A DNA stretch of 64,000 nt from Tubulanus polymorphus (lineage: Eukaryota; Nemertea; Palaeonemertea; Tubulaniformes; Tubulanidae), in NCBI RefSeq assembly GCF_964204645.1, contig NC_134032.1, positions 2,940,916-3,004,915 of the forward strand, given 5' to 3'. The notes beneath the pieces are model-generated. The model made no database searches, was not told the origin of the DNA, and saw nothing but the letters and a program-made list of their open reading frames with translations. Positions 46,143-57,650 of this stretch are shown here, piece by piece. A program made the translations under genes and the position numbers. The first letter of the stretch is position 1; each line of letters begins with the position of its first letter.

Positions 46143-47551
46143 ACATGAGAATCAAACATAACTTGTGTTTTTTCAACTTGTCTTTTGTTAACAGTTCCAG
46201 AGTTTCAATTACAATCAAATCCAAATTTGGCTAAAAAAGTACATGGGACTAAATGAAATGAACCGTTAGTTACTGCAAACCTATTCCAGTGTTATGTCGA
46301 TCGTGTTGAATCACTTTCCTTGAGTTGAAAGAATCAGATCTTCTATGGTGCAACATCGGTCGAAGAGAGATATCTTGGTGTTGACTGTCCTTGGCCATCT
46401 AACTTCATGCGTTTGACGTTGGAATCAGCATCATACCCACAGTACATGTATACAGTAATCAAACTTTCACCGATGTTAGATATTTGAATAAACGTTGGGC
46501 TTATTTCAGTATTCTAAAGCAGGAAATAATAAGCCCAATAAATAGGCCCTATTCCCATTGGAACAATTGTATAATGCGTACAGCAGCACTTATCAGTCAA
46601 GTATGGAGAAATCGGTATACCAAACCTACGAACAGCAAAATGTACAGGCCTCCAATGATTTCTGGTATACAAGCCGTGACCATATGAACGTTTTGGTTTG
46701 ACTATTAATGTCAGCAGGTCAGAGAAGGCCTGGTCAAATTTAATCACATGGCTCAAATCAATTAGCCTTTCTGCGTGTGAATACTTCACTGTATTGTTTT
46801 AAAAATAGACCTATCGAGTGAATTAGTACAAAGACTGAATTAGACTTTAGGCTAGTCCTGACCAAATCCTATGCATGTTATAATTGCACCAGTTATAGTA
46901 AAATCACTGTAGGGCCGACGAGAGGGAAAAAGTTGTGTTTGTAGTACATAGGCATGGTAGGCTTGTCGTACTCACTTAATACTTAAAATGCTGTCGTTAC
47001 CTGTGCGTGACTGTACGATGATTTCTACAGGTTGGCCGTATGTGAGTACGTTGACGCTCAGACTTGCAATATTGGGATTCGAAACCAAACGAAAAAAAAT
47101 CCAGTTGTAGTCCAGTGATTTACCCACGGTGCCACAGAACGTAACTGCAGGGTGGATGAAATTTGATTTACGAATAGCCTAGCCTCACCTAACCCAAACT
47201 CTATTCTTTTACGCATGCGCGTTTGCAGATTAAAGGAACTCACATACAACGTTTTTAGGGAACTTACGTACGGCGTTTTTAGGGAACTCACGTTCGGTTA
47301 ACCTGTCGATATCACCGTACAGCAACGTACGCATAACAACTTCGTACTTAAAAAATGGTATTGGCTACTATATAATAGGCCTCGGTAGGCTTTCTTAGCT
47401 TCCACACTTCACAACCGAACCAACTGACCAACCAGTATATTTATTCCCAGTACGCACCAACCGGCAGAGGCCTAACACTGTTTGTCAACCGTGTGTACCG
47501 TAGTAGGCTATCGATAATCACCTGATACTTTTGTGTCGTTCGTTTTCTCTC
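46143..47551. other. No supported gene
   Basis: I see nothing coding. At 47240-47300 the unit GTTTTTAGGGAACT plus CACGT/TACGTACG repeats two to three times. This is the left flank of the palindromic element. Confidence 0.4.
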
Positions 47552-47610
47552 TACATGTTGTCACTATGGTACCACAGTGGAGTGAGGGGAGGAGGGGGGA
47601 TGACGTCATA

Positions 47611-47707
47611 CCGGAAGTGACGTAATCCAAGATGGCGACCGGAAGTGACGTAATCCAAGATGGTGACCGGAAGTGACGTAATCCAAGATGGCGACCGGAA
47701 GTGGCGG
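47611..47707 (+). promoter_or_regulatory. 28-bp tandem array of ETS-, CRE- and YY1-like sites, left tip
   Basis: CCGGAAG starts at 47611, 47639, 47667 and 47695, an exact 28-base period. Each unit joins CCGGAAGT (ETS-like), TGACGTAA (CRE/ATF-like) and CCAAGATGGCG (YY1-like). A palindromic TGACGTCA lies just outside (47601). Confidence 0.8.
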
Positions 47708-47819
47708 TTAAAATTCAAATTTCAAATTTTTGGCGGGAAAATTCAAAATTTTTCCGTTAAATCCAAATCAAATTATTGACAACGAATCCAAATCAATTTA
47801 TTGGCGGTTTTAAATCCAA

Positions 47820-47965
47820 ATTGGTATGATTGAATCCTAGATGGCGCTTACGCATTCCTATGCGTGTTTATGGGAAGAGTTGAATCCTAGATGGCGCTAT
47901 TACGAGATCCTATGTGTACGTGGAGGTGAGGGGGAAGTGAAGTTAAATCCTAGATGGCGCTTTTC
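47820..47965 (+). repeat. Repeated ATCCTAGATGGCGCT words, left arm
   Basis: Three copies at about 47834, 47884 and 47945 are spaced irregularly; more occur at 48668 and 48815. The right arm has mirror copies. They share the GATGGCG core of the tip array. Confidence 0.7.
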
Positions 47966-48049
47966 CCTGAGTACGGGCAAATTCGAGACATAGAAAACCA
48001 AAAATTAAAAAAAACAATGTAAAACAATAAAAAAACATTTTATTCACCG

Positions 48050-48613
48050 TTAAAATTTACAGTTTAAACACGGTTTAAATCCGAATTCCTTGGCGCACGA
48101 GACGTGAATATAAGCGTCGCAGCAGTCTGTCTTTTGTTTAGTTATTTCCAAACACACTAAACACGTGTTGATGCCACAAAATAAAGTTATGCAGTTATAA
48201 CAAAAGTTTTCTTCATACCCTTCACACGTTTTAAGTTCGCTTAAACAGGGCCAGCATATAGTTTTATCACAACAATGAAGCAAATCCTCTTGCGCGTGAC
48301 AACGATAACAGTCTTTTTTCGCGATATGTTTGATAATCCTAAAATGTGCCATGCAATTCTCGATAGGACATTCGAAATCATGTTGAACGCCTAACCATCG
48401 AGCGTTCACTAGCCAGCAATCTTCACAAATCGGTTTCCTGCAACACGTCGTTACTCGAAAACTACCGTATGTAATTGTCGTATTACAATATTTGCAAATC
48501 GCAAATCCGGTAGACCAGTCGATATCTTCAAAGTCGACATGATTTATTTCATGTTCCGTGGTAGTTGATTTTTTTAGGAAAATGTTTTCCACGGTAAAAA
48601 AATCGCCAGACAT
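48050..48613 (-). CDS. Triple RING-like zinc protein, left arm (intact copy)
   Basis: The 187-aa ORF has ATG at 48613. Three Cys/His modules are visible: C40, C43, C57/58, C63, C66, C82, C87 (CKYC, CCRKPICEDCW, CPIENC); C102, C105, C114/115, C120, C123 and others (CYRC, HCCDKTICWPC); C151, C154, C164/165, H170, C173, C182, C185 (CLVCLE, CCDAYIHVSC, CLNC). The layout resembles serial RING or RING-between-RING zinc folds of ubiquitin ligases, but I cannot assign a family. An AATAAA signal lies right after the stop (minus strand, 48039-48044). It is transcribed away from the PC4-like gene with about 400 bases between the starts, a possible shared promoter. The right-arm copy differs at only two residues but has lost its ATG. 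Confidence 0.8.
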   Translation of the reverse strand: MSGDFFTVENIFLKKSTTTEHEINHVDFEDIDWSTGFAICKYCNTTITYGSFRVTTCCRKPICEDCWLVNARWLGVQHDFECPIENCMAHFRIIKHIAKKDCYRCHAQEDLLHCCDKTICWPCLSELKTCEGYEENFCYNCITLFCGINTCLVCLEITKQKTDCCDAYIHVSCAKEFGFKPCLNCKF

Positions 48614-49017
48614 TTTCGTAAATCACGTCTCGTTTATGCGAGTGTAAACAAAGCGAGTGCGCAGTTAAATCCTAGATGGCGCTAGTCCGTAATCCTATAC
48701 AGATGCGTGCGCATGCGTGCGTTTGTGTGTACGTGTGTAAGCGAGTGACGTCATCCTAGATGACGCCATGATTACATAATCCTATGCGAGAGCGTGTATA
48801 GAGAGGGAGCGGGGTAAAATCCAAGATGGCGTCTTTTAACGGCTATTGTGAAATCATGAACGAGTTTGGGCGAAATATATTTCGCAACAACAAGTGAAAC
48901 CGTAAATCGTGTTCGGGCAAGTCATTTTCTGACAATAACAACGCCATGTAAATCCATAAACTAATCATTCTGCTCAGAGACTTTGAACCGTCAACATCAT
49001 ACAACATCATCGTAATA
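48614..49017. promoter_or_regulatory. Bidirectional promoter region, left arm
   Basis: It separates the divergent RING-like and PC4-like genes. It contains ATCCTAGATGGCGCTA (48668), a TGACGTCATCC word (48747) and AATCCAAGATGGCG (48818). No TATA box is evident. The right arm has the same layout at 56182-56572. Confidence 0.55.
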
Positions 49018-49827
49018 ATGGATTCGGCCAGCGGACAAAGTACCTTAGAAATATCTAATACACCAATTAAAGCAAAGTCATCGCTTCAATCTAGAAAAAG
49101 AAAACACCCCTCGCTGAAACTCGACTTTAGTAAGTTTCTACTTATTTCCCGTATTCGAAACCGTCAAATATTAAGACATACGTATACTGATATATGATAT
49201 TTTATTGTTCTTTTAGGTTCGATCGTTAATGACAACGCTGTCGCCGGTCCGTCGAAAAGTGCGAACTTGCGTAACACCTGGAACAATGACCCCGAACCCC
49301 ATTATCTAGGATCTCTTGTTTACGCGAGTGCGAAAACGTGGCAGGGGGTAAAACGTGTAGATTTACGGTCGTACGAATGCTGTGAACGAAGAAAACAACT
49401 GTATCCCACTAAAAACGGTATTTCGCTCGATATCCAAGAGTGGGTGCATATAGATTTTTTTAAATCCGATATCGAACACGAAATTGCGCGCGTTAAAGAA
49501 GATATCGAATACGTGGGTGTAATGACTGTTGGTCGTACGAACTTTATCAAAATATATAGGTCTAGTCACGATCATCGTATTTACGTAGATATCCGAAAAT
49601 ACGATCTATTCGATGAACCTCTCGGTGTTTCCCCGACTAGATGCGGTGTAAAACTAACATTGGAACAATGGAAAAAATTGAAAGACATTAATTTTACAGA
49701 AGATATATCCGAACTGGCTAATATGAGACCGTGCTGGTACGATTCGAGTCACTCGAATCAGAAATACAGGTGCCCGTACTGCGCAAAAGACACAAGCGGG
49801 GTTAGAAAGCACCTGAATACGGTATAA
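49018..49827 (+). CDS. Protein with two PC4-like domains, left arm, one intron
   Basis: Exon 1 is 49018-49129 (ATG at 49018, donor GTAAGT) and exon 2 is 49217-49827 (acceptor TTCTTTTAG), giving 240 aa. Residues 1-37 are a basic Ser/Lys tail (SRKRKHP). Two regions match the PC4/SUB1 coactivator fold: 83-124 (VDLRSYE, PTKNGISLDIQEW) and 145-197 (IYVDIRKY, CGVKLTLEQWKKLKD). A CPYC at 223-226 with a later His may start a zinc site. PC4 proteins bind single-stranded DNA and modulate RNA polymerase II transcription. A tandem pair in one chain is unusual. I infer a nuclear DNA-binding role for the element. It is divergent from the RING-like gene. Confidence 0.75.
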
Positions 49828-50520
49828 TGATAACCCAAGTATAATTAAAGTGATTTAAAACCGCTCTGACCAAAAGAGGATTAACTAAAGTAGTGAGTTT
49901 CTATCTTTTACGAATTTTTATACGTAGCGACTCATTCGTCATCTACCGGATTGTATAATTAAAAGCCATAACCCGTGTATATGTATAATATTTTTGGAAA
50001 AAAAAATTTATGTTTTTTAGATGAACGAGTAAATAATAAACTTGCAATGTATATAATATTTCATATATGTTTCATTTTATTCGGATTTACTCTATAATAA
50101 TCAAGCATTTTGTCGTTGGCCAGACCCCTTGATACAATATATCATCTATGAACGTAATTAAGTAATTGATAAACAAATACCATTGACCCATGGTTAGCAT
50201 CTACCATCTAAAATATCTGGTCAGTACCCTCGATGATATGTGATGGAATATGCAGGATAAAAATTACGCAATTAAGTAATTGAGAAACAAATACCATCGA
50301 CCCATGGTTAGCATCTGCCGATTAAGTTATTTAGATCAGAGACACAACCGCGATGGGGGGAAATTAAGTATGAGCAAACCAACTATAGTATACCCCATTT
50401 CGGGTGTGTTGGTTGTTTGTTGATTGACTGACGCGATTAAGCTGTTTGGAAAACCTAGACTAGTAACAGATGGTTTTCTACGACGAGTTTATAGAAATAT
50501 AATTTAGAAATAATACATAA
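49828..50520. other. Left spacer with a 60-bp direct repeat
   Basis: The arm homology fades at about 50035. A unit AATTAAGTAATTG plus ACAAATACCAT and GACCCATGGTTAGCATCT occurs at 50156 and 50272. No coding signal. Confidence 0.5.
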
Positions 50521-51807
50521 TAGTTTATTATAGAAGCTTAAAATATTTCACGATAAATTTTTCTTTTACAAAATAATCATTATCATTAGTTTTATTTGAC
50601 AATAGTTTCGTAATATCGCGTACATCGTTACCGTGACATAGGTGCAATAGTACAAATATTGCGTAATAACAGAAATACATCGGATAATTCGTTTTGATAC
50701 ATCTTATTATTATATTTCCAATCTATACAATTTTCATCCAAGTATATTTCTAACATTTATCACAAGTTCCGGGTTGTTGCCCGAACGAATCAAAAATAAC
50801 CGATTCCGTATTCGTTTATATATACAGTTAGCCAATGTTCACCCGGTTCGTCGTAATTGTCAGTGTTTACTATAAAACCCAGCGGGACGCTGGTTTATAT
50901 CTGGTAGTCGATCGCATGGAAAAACGCCAAAGAAAGACGCTTTTAGATATTCCTCTAGTATAACTATTAACATATCGCAAGCGAATTTATTAACGTTACA
51001 ATCTCATGGATGAATCGAAAAAACTATTACTTTACTTTACTTTTGCTTTATTTGACAAACTCTTGGTCTTAATACAAAGACAATTCGAGTGATACAGTAT
51101 ACATAAAAATAAATACATTATATATAGGACGCACAGTAGATAGATACATAATTACACATTGATTTTAATGTGAGCTATCAATTGAAAAGTTTCAAAATTC
51201 TTCCAACAAAAATACACAGTTTACGGAGTTCGGCTACATCTTTAGTTTGCATTAATAATTTTTATCTGAAAATGTTGGGGGTTCGTATAAAATCTCCTGT
51301 CTAGGTATAACTCCCTTCTATCATTTAGATATATACAGTTGAAAAGGTAATGAAATTCGTCCCCAATTCCATTATCACACAATTTACATATTCTTTCAGC
51401 ACGCTCTACATTATTCCATCGGCCAGTTTCTATTGGGAGCTTATGGTTTGCAGGACGGAATTTAGTTAAATTAATTATGAGGTTATCTGAAAGATCAGAG
51501 ACTAGATGGTTACGGGGCTTGACTCAATGCCACGCGCTTGGACATGTTCTAATGTTATGTATTGTATACAAAGTGTTGACAAGCTCAATTTATACAGCAT
51601 TGTAGCCCTCCGGCATTTTCAAAGTTTTAGATGATTTATCAGTAGAAATACTCTTATATTGCGCATCCTAGTGCGTTAGTGTTTAAGTGATTTTAGTGTT
51701 TTAGTGTCGAATATGTAAAACCGCAGTTTATTGGATTTCGAGTTGTAAGCATTTCCCGATAACTTACATTAATTATAATGCAGAATTCTTTATTTCCAGT
51801 TAACGAG
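50521..51807 (-). repeat. Inner palindrome, left arm
   Basis: Reverse complement of 52698-53973 with few differences. It begins TTTATTATAGAAGCTT and ends GGAAATAAAGAATTCTGCAT in the other orientation. It carries a LINE 3' end on the minus strand (51242-51503 coding remnant; AAGT-type tail at 51030-51055). Confidence 0.85.
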
Positions 51808-52697
51808 GTTTAACAATTTTTCAGTTTAAAAAAAATATGGTTTGGACTTTTTTAATAGGAAAATACTAACAGGTTTGATGAAAAAATAGAAAATGGGATT
51901 TCCGGTTTTATCATTTTTCAGTATATGGCGTTTTAGTAGGATGATGATTTTAAATTTTCAATAAACGCGGTATAACAATTTTTAGGTTTTTGAAAATATG
52001 GTTCCAAAGTCTTGTATACACAAGAGATTTTAAACAACGAAACTACACACACATGTAACTAAATCACTTTAGTCTTTCCAAATATAGAGAAATAACAGAC
52101 AAAAATATGTATATGTATATACCTTATCTTTTTTTCGCATCGCTTTTTCTTTGTTACAAAATTCCCAATTTTTAAAAACTTTTCTTAAATATTTATGTTT
52201 TTTAAACATATTTTCTCAAATTCCCCATACTTTTACATCGCAATATTATATCGAGATTTTCTACATTTCATGCATTTTACAGCTAGACCTTGGTAAATTT
52301 ATAAAGATTTGGTACGTTAAATAACGCAGCAGGTAAACATTTCAATTGTATTACTTCGTTATGCGTAAATGTTTCGCGTCATCTTCGTACAATATATGAC
52401 TGCTATCGGCAGAAATATGGTAAATTAGGAATTAACATATCTTAAGTTAGCTTCACTTTTTAGCAACGGACTTTTGCGCGTTGCCAATTTTACAAAAACT
52501 GAAAATTCAAACGATTGAATTTATGTGTTAATACCAGTTTATTTTACGTCTTAATCAGTTGGATAGCAGGCATAGAGTGTTATGATAATTAGTTACAGTA
52601 TACACAGAATAGAATCGAATATTATACTACTTGATTACTCATACTTCATCAGATCGTAACTGAGATTGTCCTACAATGACTTTTCTTTAACTATATA
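51808..52697. other. Centre loop of the palindrome
   Basis: This 890-base loop is AT-rich, without ORFs. Short words such as TAACAATTTTT and AAAATATGGTT repeat. Nothing identifiable. Confidence 0.5.
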
Positions 52698-53973
52698 CTC
52701 GTTAACTGGAAATAAAGAATTCTGCATTATAATTAATGTAAGTTATCGGGAAATGCTTACAACTCGAAATCTAATAAACTGCGGTTTTACATATTCGACA
52801 CTAAAACACTAAAATCACTTAAACACTAACGCACTAGGATGCGCATTATAAGAGTATTTCTACTGATAAATCATCTTAAACTTTGAAAATGCCGGAGGGC
52901 TACAATGCTGTATAAATTGAGCTTGTCAACACTTTGTATACAATACATAACATTAGAACATGTCCAAGCGCGTGGCATTGAGTCAAGCCCCGTAACCATC
53001 TAGTCTCCGATCTTTCAGATAACCTCATAATTAATTTAACTAAATTCCGTCCTGCAAACCATAAGCTCCCAATAGAAACTGGCCGATGGAATAATGTAGA
53101 GCGTGCTGAAAGAATATGTAAATTGTGTAATAATGGAATTGGGGACGAATTTCATTACCTTTTCAACTGTATATATTTAAATGATAGAAGGGAGTTATAT
53201 CTAGACAAGAGATTTTATACGAACCCCCAACATTTTCAGATAAAAATTATTATTGCAAACTAAAGATGTAGCCGAACTCCGTAAACTGTGTATTTTTGTT
53301 GGAAGAATTTTGAAACTTTTCAATTGATAGCTCACATTAAAATCAATGTGTAATTATGTATCTATCTACTGTGCGTCCTATATATAATGTATTTATTTTT
53401 ATGTATACTGTATCACTCGAATTGTCTTTGTATTAAGACCAAGAGTTTGTCAAAAGTAAAGTAAAGTAATAGTTTTTTCGATTCATCCATGAGATTGTAA
53501 CGTTAATAAATTCGCTTGCGATATGTTAATAGTTATACTAGAGGAATATCTAAAAGCGTCTTTCTTTGGCGTTTTTCCATGCGATTGACTACCAGATATA
53601 AACCAGCGTCCCGCTGGGTTTTATAGTAAACACTGACAATTACGACGAACCGGGTGAACATTGGCTAACTGTATATATAAACGAATACGGAATCGGTTAT
53701 TTTTGATTCGTTCGGGCAACAACCCGGAACTTGTGATAAATGTTAGAAAATATACTTGGATGAAAATTGTATAGATTGGAAATATAATAATAAGATGTAT
53801 CAAAACGTATTATCCGATGTATTTCTGTTATTACGCAATATTTGTACTATTGCACCTATGTCACGGTAACGATGTACGCGATATTACGAAACTATTGTCA
53901 AACAAAACTACTGATAATGATTATTTTGTGAAAAAATGCATCGTGAAATATTTTAAGCTTCTATAATAAAACT
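52698..53973 (+). repeat. Inner palindrome, right arm, with a LINE 3' end
   Basis: Plus-strand bases 53003-53263 translate to the C-terminus of a non-LTR reverse transcriptase: LTKFRPANHKLPIETGRW, then ERICKLC and DEFHYLFNC, a C-x2-C...H-x4-C zinc knuckle, ending in TAA. The 3' end follows with an AAAGTAAAGTAAAGTAA tail near 53467. The LINE is not the 10-14 kb family. The same remnant on both arms shows that it was present before the inverted duplication. Confidence 0.8.
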
Positions 53974-54194
53974 AAAATGTATATGGATTTAGTCGTTTTT
54001 TAAATTCTACAAAATCACTGAGGAAAAAAGTTTTGTTAAAACTTGGAGAAAAAACTGAAGCAAAAAGCGCGGCAAGGCAAATTAACACTGGCTCTTTCTT
54101 GAAAATTGAAGTGGTCCTGAAAAGGACCTTTTGAGGAAGGGGTCAGTGTCCGAGTTCGTCGTCGTCGTATTCTTCGGCAGTGTTGTCATCAACA

Positions 54195-54536
54195 TCATCG
54201 ACGTTGCTGCTGCTGTTGTTGCCGTCTCTGGTGACGGCGGCGCCGGTTTCGTCGCATTCTCTGTTCTTCTTTGCGTATATGCTCTGCAAACATGCGTGCC
54301 CAACGCACAAAATTTCTGCAGAACGGACACAAAAATACATCATTAGCGTCTTCACCCCCCAGTTCAAGGTTTCATCGTATTATGGCGGAGACGCAGCTTC
54401 CACACGTCAAGTTTCTGTATTGACACTGGCTACATAGTAGCCAGCACCGCTGCCCGGACGTGAAGCATATGCCGCACTCGAGCACTGCATCGGCATCATC
54501 CGGAATCTCAAACCAACGTGCTCCAATCACAGACAT
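54195..54536 (-). pseudogene. Short RING-like zinc protein with one stop
   Basis: The ATG at 54536 opens a frame with ECGICFTSGQRC, LLCSQC and LTCGSC, stops at a TGA (54372-54374) after 54 codons, then runs on in the same frame through VFLCPFCRNF and a highly basic, Gln-rich tail to a TGA at 54195. Four CxxC pairs in this order look like a RING or RING-like fold, with the last pair beyond the stop, so the stop kills the domain. It sits in the spacer between the inner and outer right arms and has no mirror copy on the left. It is unlike the triple RING protein in sequence. RING proteins of this size are common in large DNA viruses; assignment is inference. Confidence 0.6.
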
Positions 54537-55070
54537 GTTGGAAATGATTTGTCCTAAAACTACCCCCTTATTTATGGGTCTAAGTCAGACGACTAATTAG
54601 TTGATTAATTCTTATAGTCTTACAGTTTACTCAAAGTATTTGAGGATTCTATCACATATAATTAACGGTGTTTTTGATACTCTGGTCTATTATCACCCAG
54701 CATATAAGACCATCTGTTCGGTTTTATCTAAACAACCTAATTACCTCAGCGCTATGAGCACTAAAAATGTTCGACGAATTATTGCTAGTGTAATTGGTTT
54801 GAAACCTATTTTCCCATCGCGGACGTGTCTCCGATCTAAATTACTTAATTGCCTTCGTCTTCCACATATGATTAACGGTGTTTGGATACTATCGACCCAT
54901 CTGCTACTGGTAATTGGTTTTGCTCACACCTATTTTCCCCAATCGTGGTCATGTATTGATCTAAATCAATTAATTGCCTTCTTTGTCGGATATATCGTAT
55001 CATGGGTCTGGATAGCAACGAAATGCTAGATTAACGTACTGTTAAATCAGAATAAGTCAAAAATGAAATC
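54537..55070. repeat. Right spacer with internal direct repeat
   Basis: Two related blocks start CACATATAATTAACGGTGTT (54653) and CACATATGATTAACGGTGTT (54865). Both go on with GTAATTGGTTT, CTATTTTCCC and GATCTAAAT plus AATTGCCTTC words. A 142-aa ORF across them (54601-55029) is best explained by the repeat. Confidence 0.55.
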
Positions 55071-55353
55071 TTTTATTCAATTAATGTTTTATTTAGTCCT
55101 AAAAAACATAAATAGTTTTATAAATATTGTAGATAAAACCATAAATTTCATAAAAGATAGAAATGCACTACTTTAGTTAATCCTCTTTGGTTAGAGCGGA
55201 TCTTAATGAAGTCCTGGATTAGTCATTTCGGATACTTATTTCTATCTGAGAGTTTAACGCAAACTAACGTATATAAATTGATGTATTTTTTTTACATATT
55301 TGTTCGGTTATGATATAAATATTATCTAATTAATATCTTTTAAACTACTTTAA

Positions 55354-56181
55354 TTATACTTGGGTGATCATTACACCGTATTCAGGTGTTTTTCGTACTC
55401 CAGAAGTGTCTTTTGCGCAGTACGGACACCTGTATTCCTGATTCGAGTGACTCGAATCATACCAACAGGGCGTCATATTGGCTAGTTCGGGTATATCGTC
55501 ATTAAAATTAATGTCTTTCAATTTTTTCCATTGTTCCAATGTTAGTTTTACACCGCATCTAGTCGGGGAAACACCGAGAGGTTCATCGAATAGATCGTAT
55601 TTTCGGATATCTACGTAAATACGATGATCGTGACTAGACCTATATATTTTGATAAAGTTCGTACGACCAACAGTCATTACACCCACGTATTCGATATCTT
55701 CTTTAACGCGCGCAATTTCGTGTTCGATATCGGATTTACAAAAATCTATATGCACCCACTCTTGGAGATCGAGCGAAATACCGTTTTTAGTAGGATACAG
55801 TTGTTTTCTTCGTTCACAGCACTCGTACGACCGTAAATCTACACGTTTTACCCCCCGCCACGTTTTCGCACTCGCGTAAACAAGAGATCCTAGATAATGG
55901 GGTTCGGGGTCATTGTTCCAGGTGTTACGCAAGTTCGCACTTTTCGACGGGCCGGGGACAGCGTTGTCATTAACGATCGAACCTAAAAGAACAATAAAAT
56001 ATCATATATCAGTATACGTATGTCTTAATATTTGACGGTTTCGAATACGGGAAATAAATAGAAACTTACTAAAGTCGAGTTTCAGCGAGGGGTGTTTTCT
56101 TTTTCTAGATTGAAGCGATGACTTTGCTTTAATTGGTGTATTAGATATTTCTAAAATACTTTGTCCGCTGGCCGAATCCAT
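55354..56181 (-). CDS. Protein with two PC4-like domains, right arm, altered C-terminus
   Basis: Exon 1 is 56181-56070 and exon 2 is 55982-55354, with the same splice sites as the left copy. Both PC4-like domains are kept (PTKNGISLDLQEW; GVKLTLEQWKKLKD). An extra A after the CPYC motif shifts the frame, so the tail reads RKTPEYGVMITQV where the left copy has RKHLNTV. The His after CPYC is lost, and the protein is about 246 aa. Roughly 8 of 180 aligned residues differ from the left copy. Whether both are expressed is unknown. Confidence 0.7.
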
Positions 56182-56569
56182 TATTACGATGATGATGTTG
56201 ACGGTTCAAAGTCTCTGAGCAGAATGACTAAATTATGGATTTGCAACGCGTTTTTATTGTCAGAAAATGACTTGCCCGAACTCGTTTTACGGTTTTACAT
56301 GTTGTTACGAAATATGTTCGCCTAAACTTGTCTATGATTTCACAATAGCCGTCAAAAGAAGCCATCTTGGATTTTACCCCGCTCCCCTCTATATACACGC
56401 TCTCGCATAGGATTATGTAATCATGGCGTCATCTAGGATGACGTCACTCGCTTACACACGTACACACAAACGCACGCATGCGCACGAATCTGTATAGGAT
56501 TACGGACTAGCGCCATCTAGGATTTAAACTACGCACTCGCTTTGTTTACACTCGCATAAACGAGACGTG

Positions 56570-57143
56570 ATTTACGAAAATTTCTGACGATTTTTTTACC
56601 GTGGAAAACATTTTCCTAAAAAAATCAACTACCACGGAACATGAAATAAATCATGTCGACTTTGAAGATATCGACTGGTCTACCGGATTTGCGATTTGCA
56701 AAAATTGTAATACGACAATTACATACGGTAGTTTTCGAGTAACGACGTGTTGCAGGAAACCGATTTGTGAAGATTGCTGGCTAGTGAACGCTCGATGGTT
56801 AGGCGTTCAACATGATTTCGAATGTCCTATCGAGAATTGCATGGCACATTTTAGGATTATCAAACATATCGCGAAAAAAGACTGTTATCGTTGTCACGCG
56901 CAAGAGGATTTGCTTCATTGTTGTGATAAAACTATATGCTGGCCCTGTTTAAGCGAACTTAAAACGTATGAAGGGTATGAAGAAAACTTTTGTTATAACT
57001 GCATAACTTTATTTTGTGGCATCAACACGTGTTTAGTGTGTTTGGAAATAACTAAACAAAAGACAGACTGCTGCGACGCTTATATTCACGTCTCGTGCGC
57101 CAAGGAATTCGGATTTAAACCGTGTTTAAACTGTAAATTTTAA
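56570..57143 (+). pseudogene. Triple RING-like protein, right arm, start codon lost
   Basis: It is the mirror copy of 48050-48613. At the position of the ATG the sequence has ATT (about 56579-56581), and there is no other ATG before the first zinc module, so normal translation would fail unless a non-AUG start such as the GTG at 56601 is used. The rest of the frame is open to the TAA at 57141 with only two residue changes (Asn for Tyr after the first Cys pair, Tyr for Cys near residue 130). AATAAA follows at 57149. The near identity suggests recent duplication or gene conversion. Confidence 0.7.
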
Positions 57144-57489
57144 CGGTGAATAAAATGTTTTTCTATTGTTTTACATTAATTTGTTTTACATTTGTTTTTT
57201 GAATTTTTGGTTTACTTCGTTTCACCCGTACTCGGGATTCCTTGGAAAAGCGCCATCTAGGATTTACTCCTCCCCCTCCTCACACACTCACACACGCTTA
57301 GAATCTCGTAATAGTGGCGCCATCTATGATTTATTCATACCAATAAATAAAATTGGATTGAACGCCGCTAATAAATAAAATTGGATTTAACATCATCAAT
57401 AAATTGATTTGGATTGGTTGTCAATAATTTGATTTGGATTTAACGGAAAAATTTTGAATTTTCCCGCCAAAAATTTGAAATTTAACCGC

Positions 57490-57650
57490 CACTTTCGGTC
57501 GCCATCTTGGATTACGTCACTTCCGGTCACCATCTTGGATTACGTCACTTCCGGTCACCATCTTGGATTATGTCACTTCCGGTCGCCATCTTGGATTACG
57601 TCACTTCCGGTCGCCATCTTGGATTACGTCACTCCCGGTATGACGTCATC
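57490..57650 (-). promoter_or_regulatory. 28-bp tandem array of ETS-, CRE- and YY1-like sites, right tip
   Basis: Plus-strand units read CGCCATCTTGG, ATTACGTCA and CTTCCGG. About five copies lie between 57494 and 57640, versus three full units at the left tip, so array length has changed since the arms were duplicated. Confidence 0.8.

Noticed and set aside
54601..55029. 142-aa hydrophobic ORF as a membrane protein
   Set aside because: It spans two copies of a direct repeat and has no recognisable helix pattern or homologue-like motif; chance opening is likelier.
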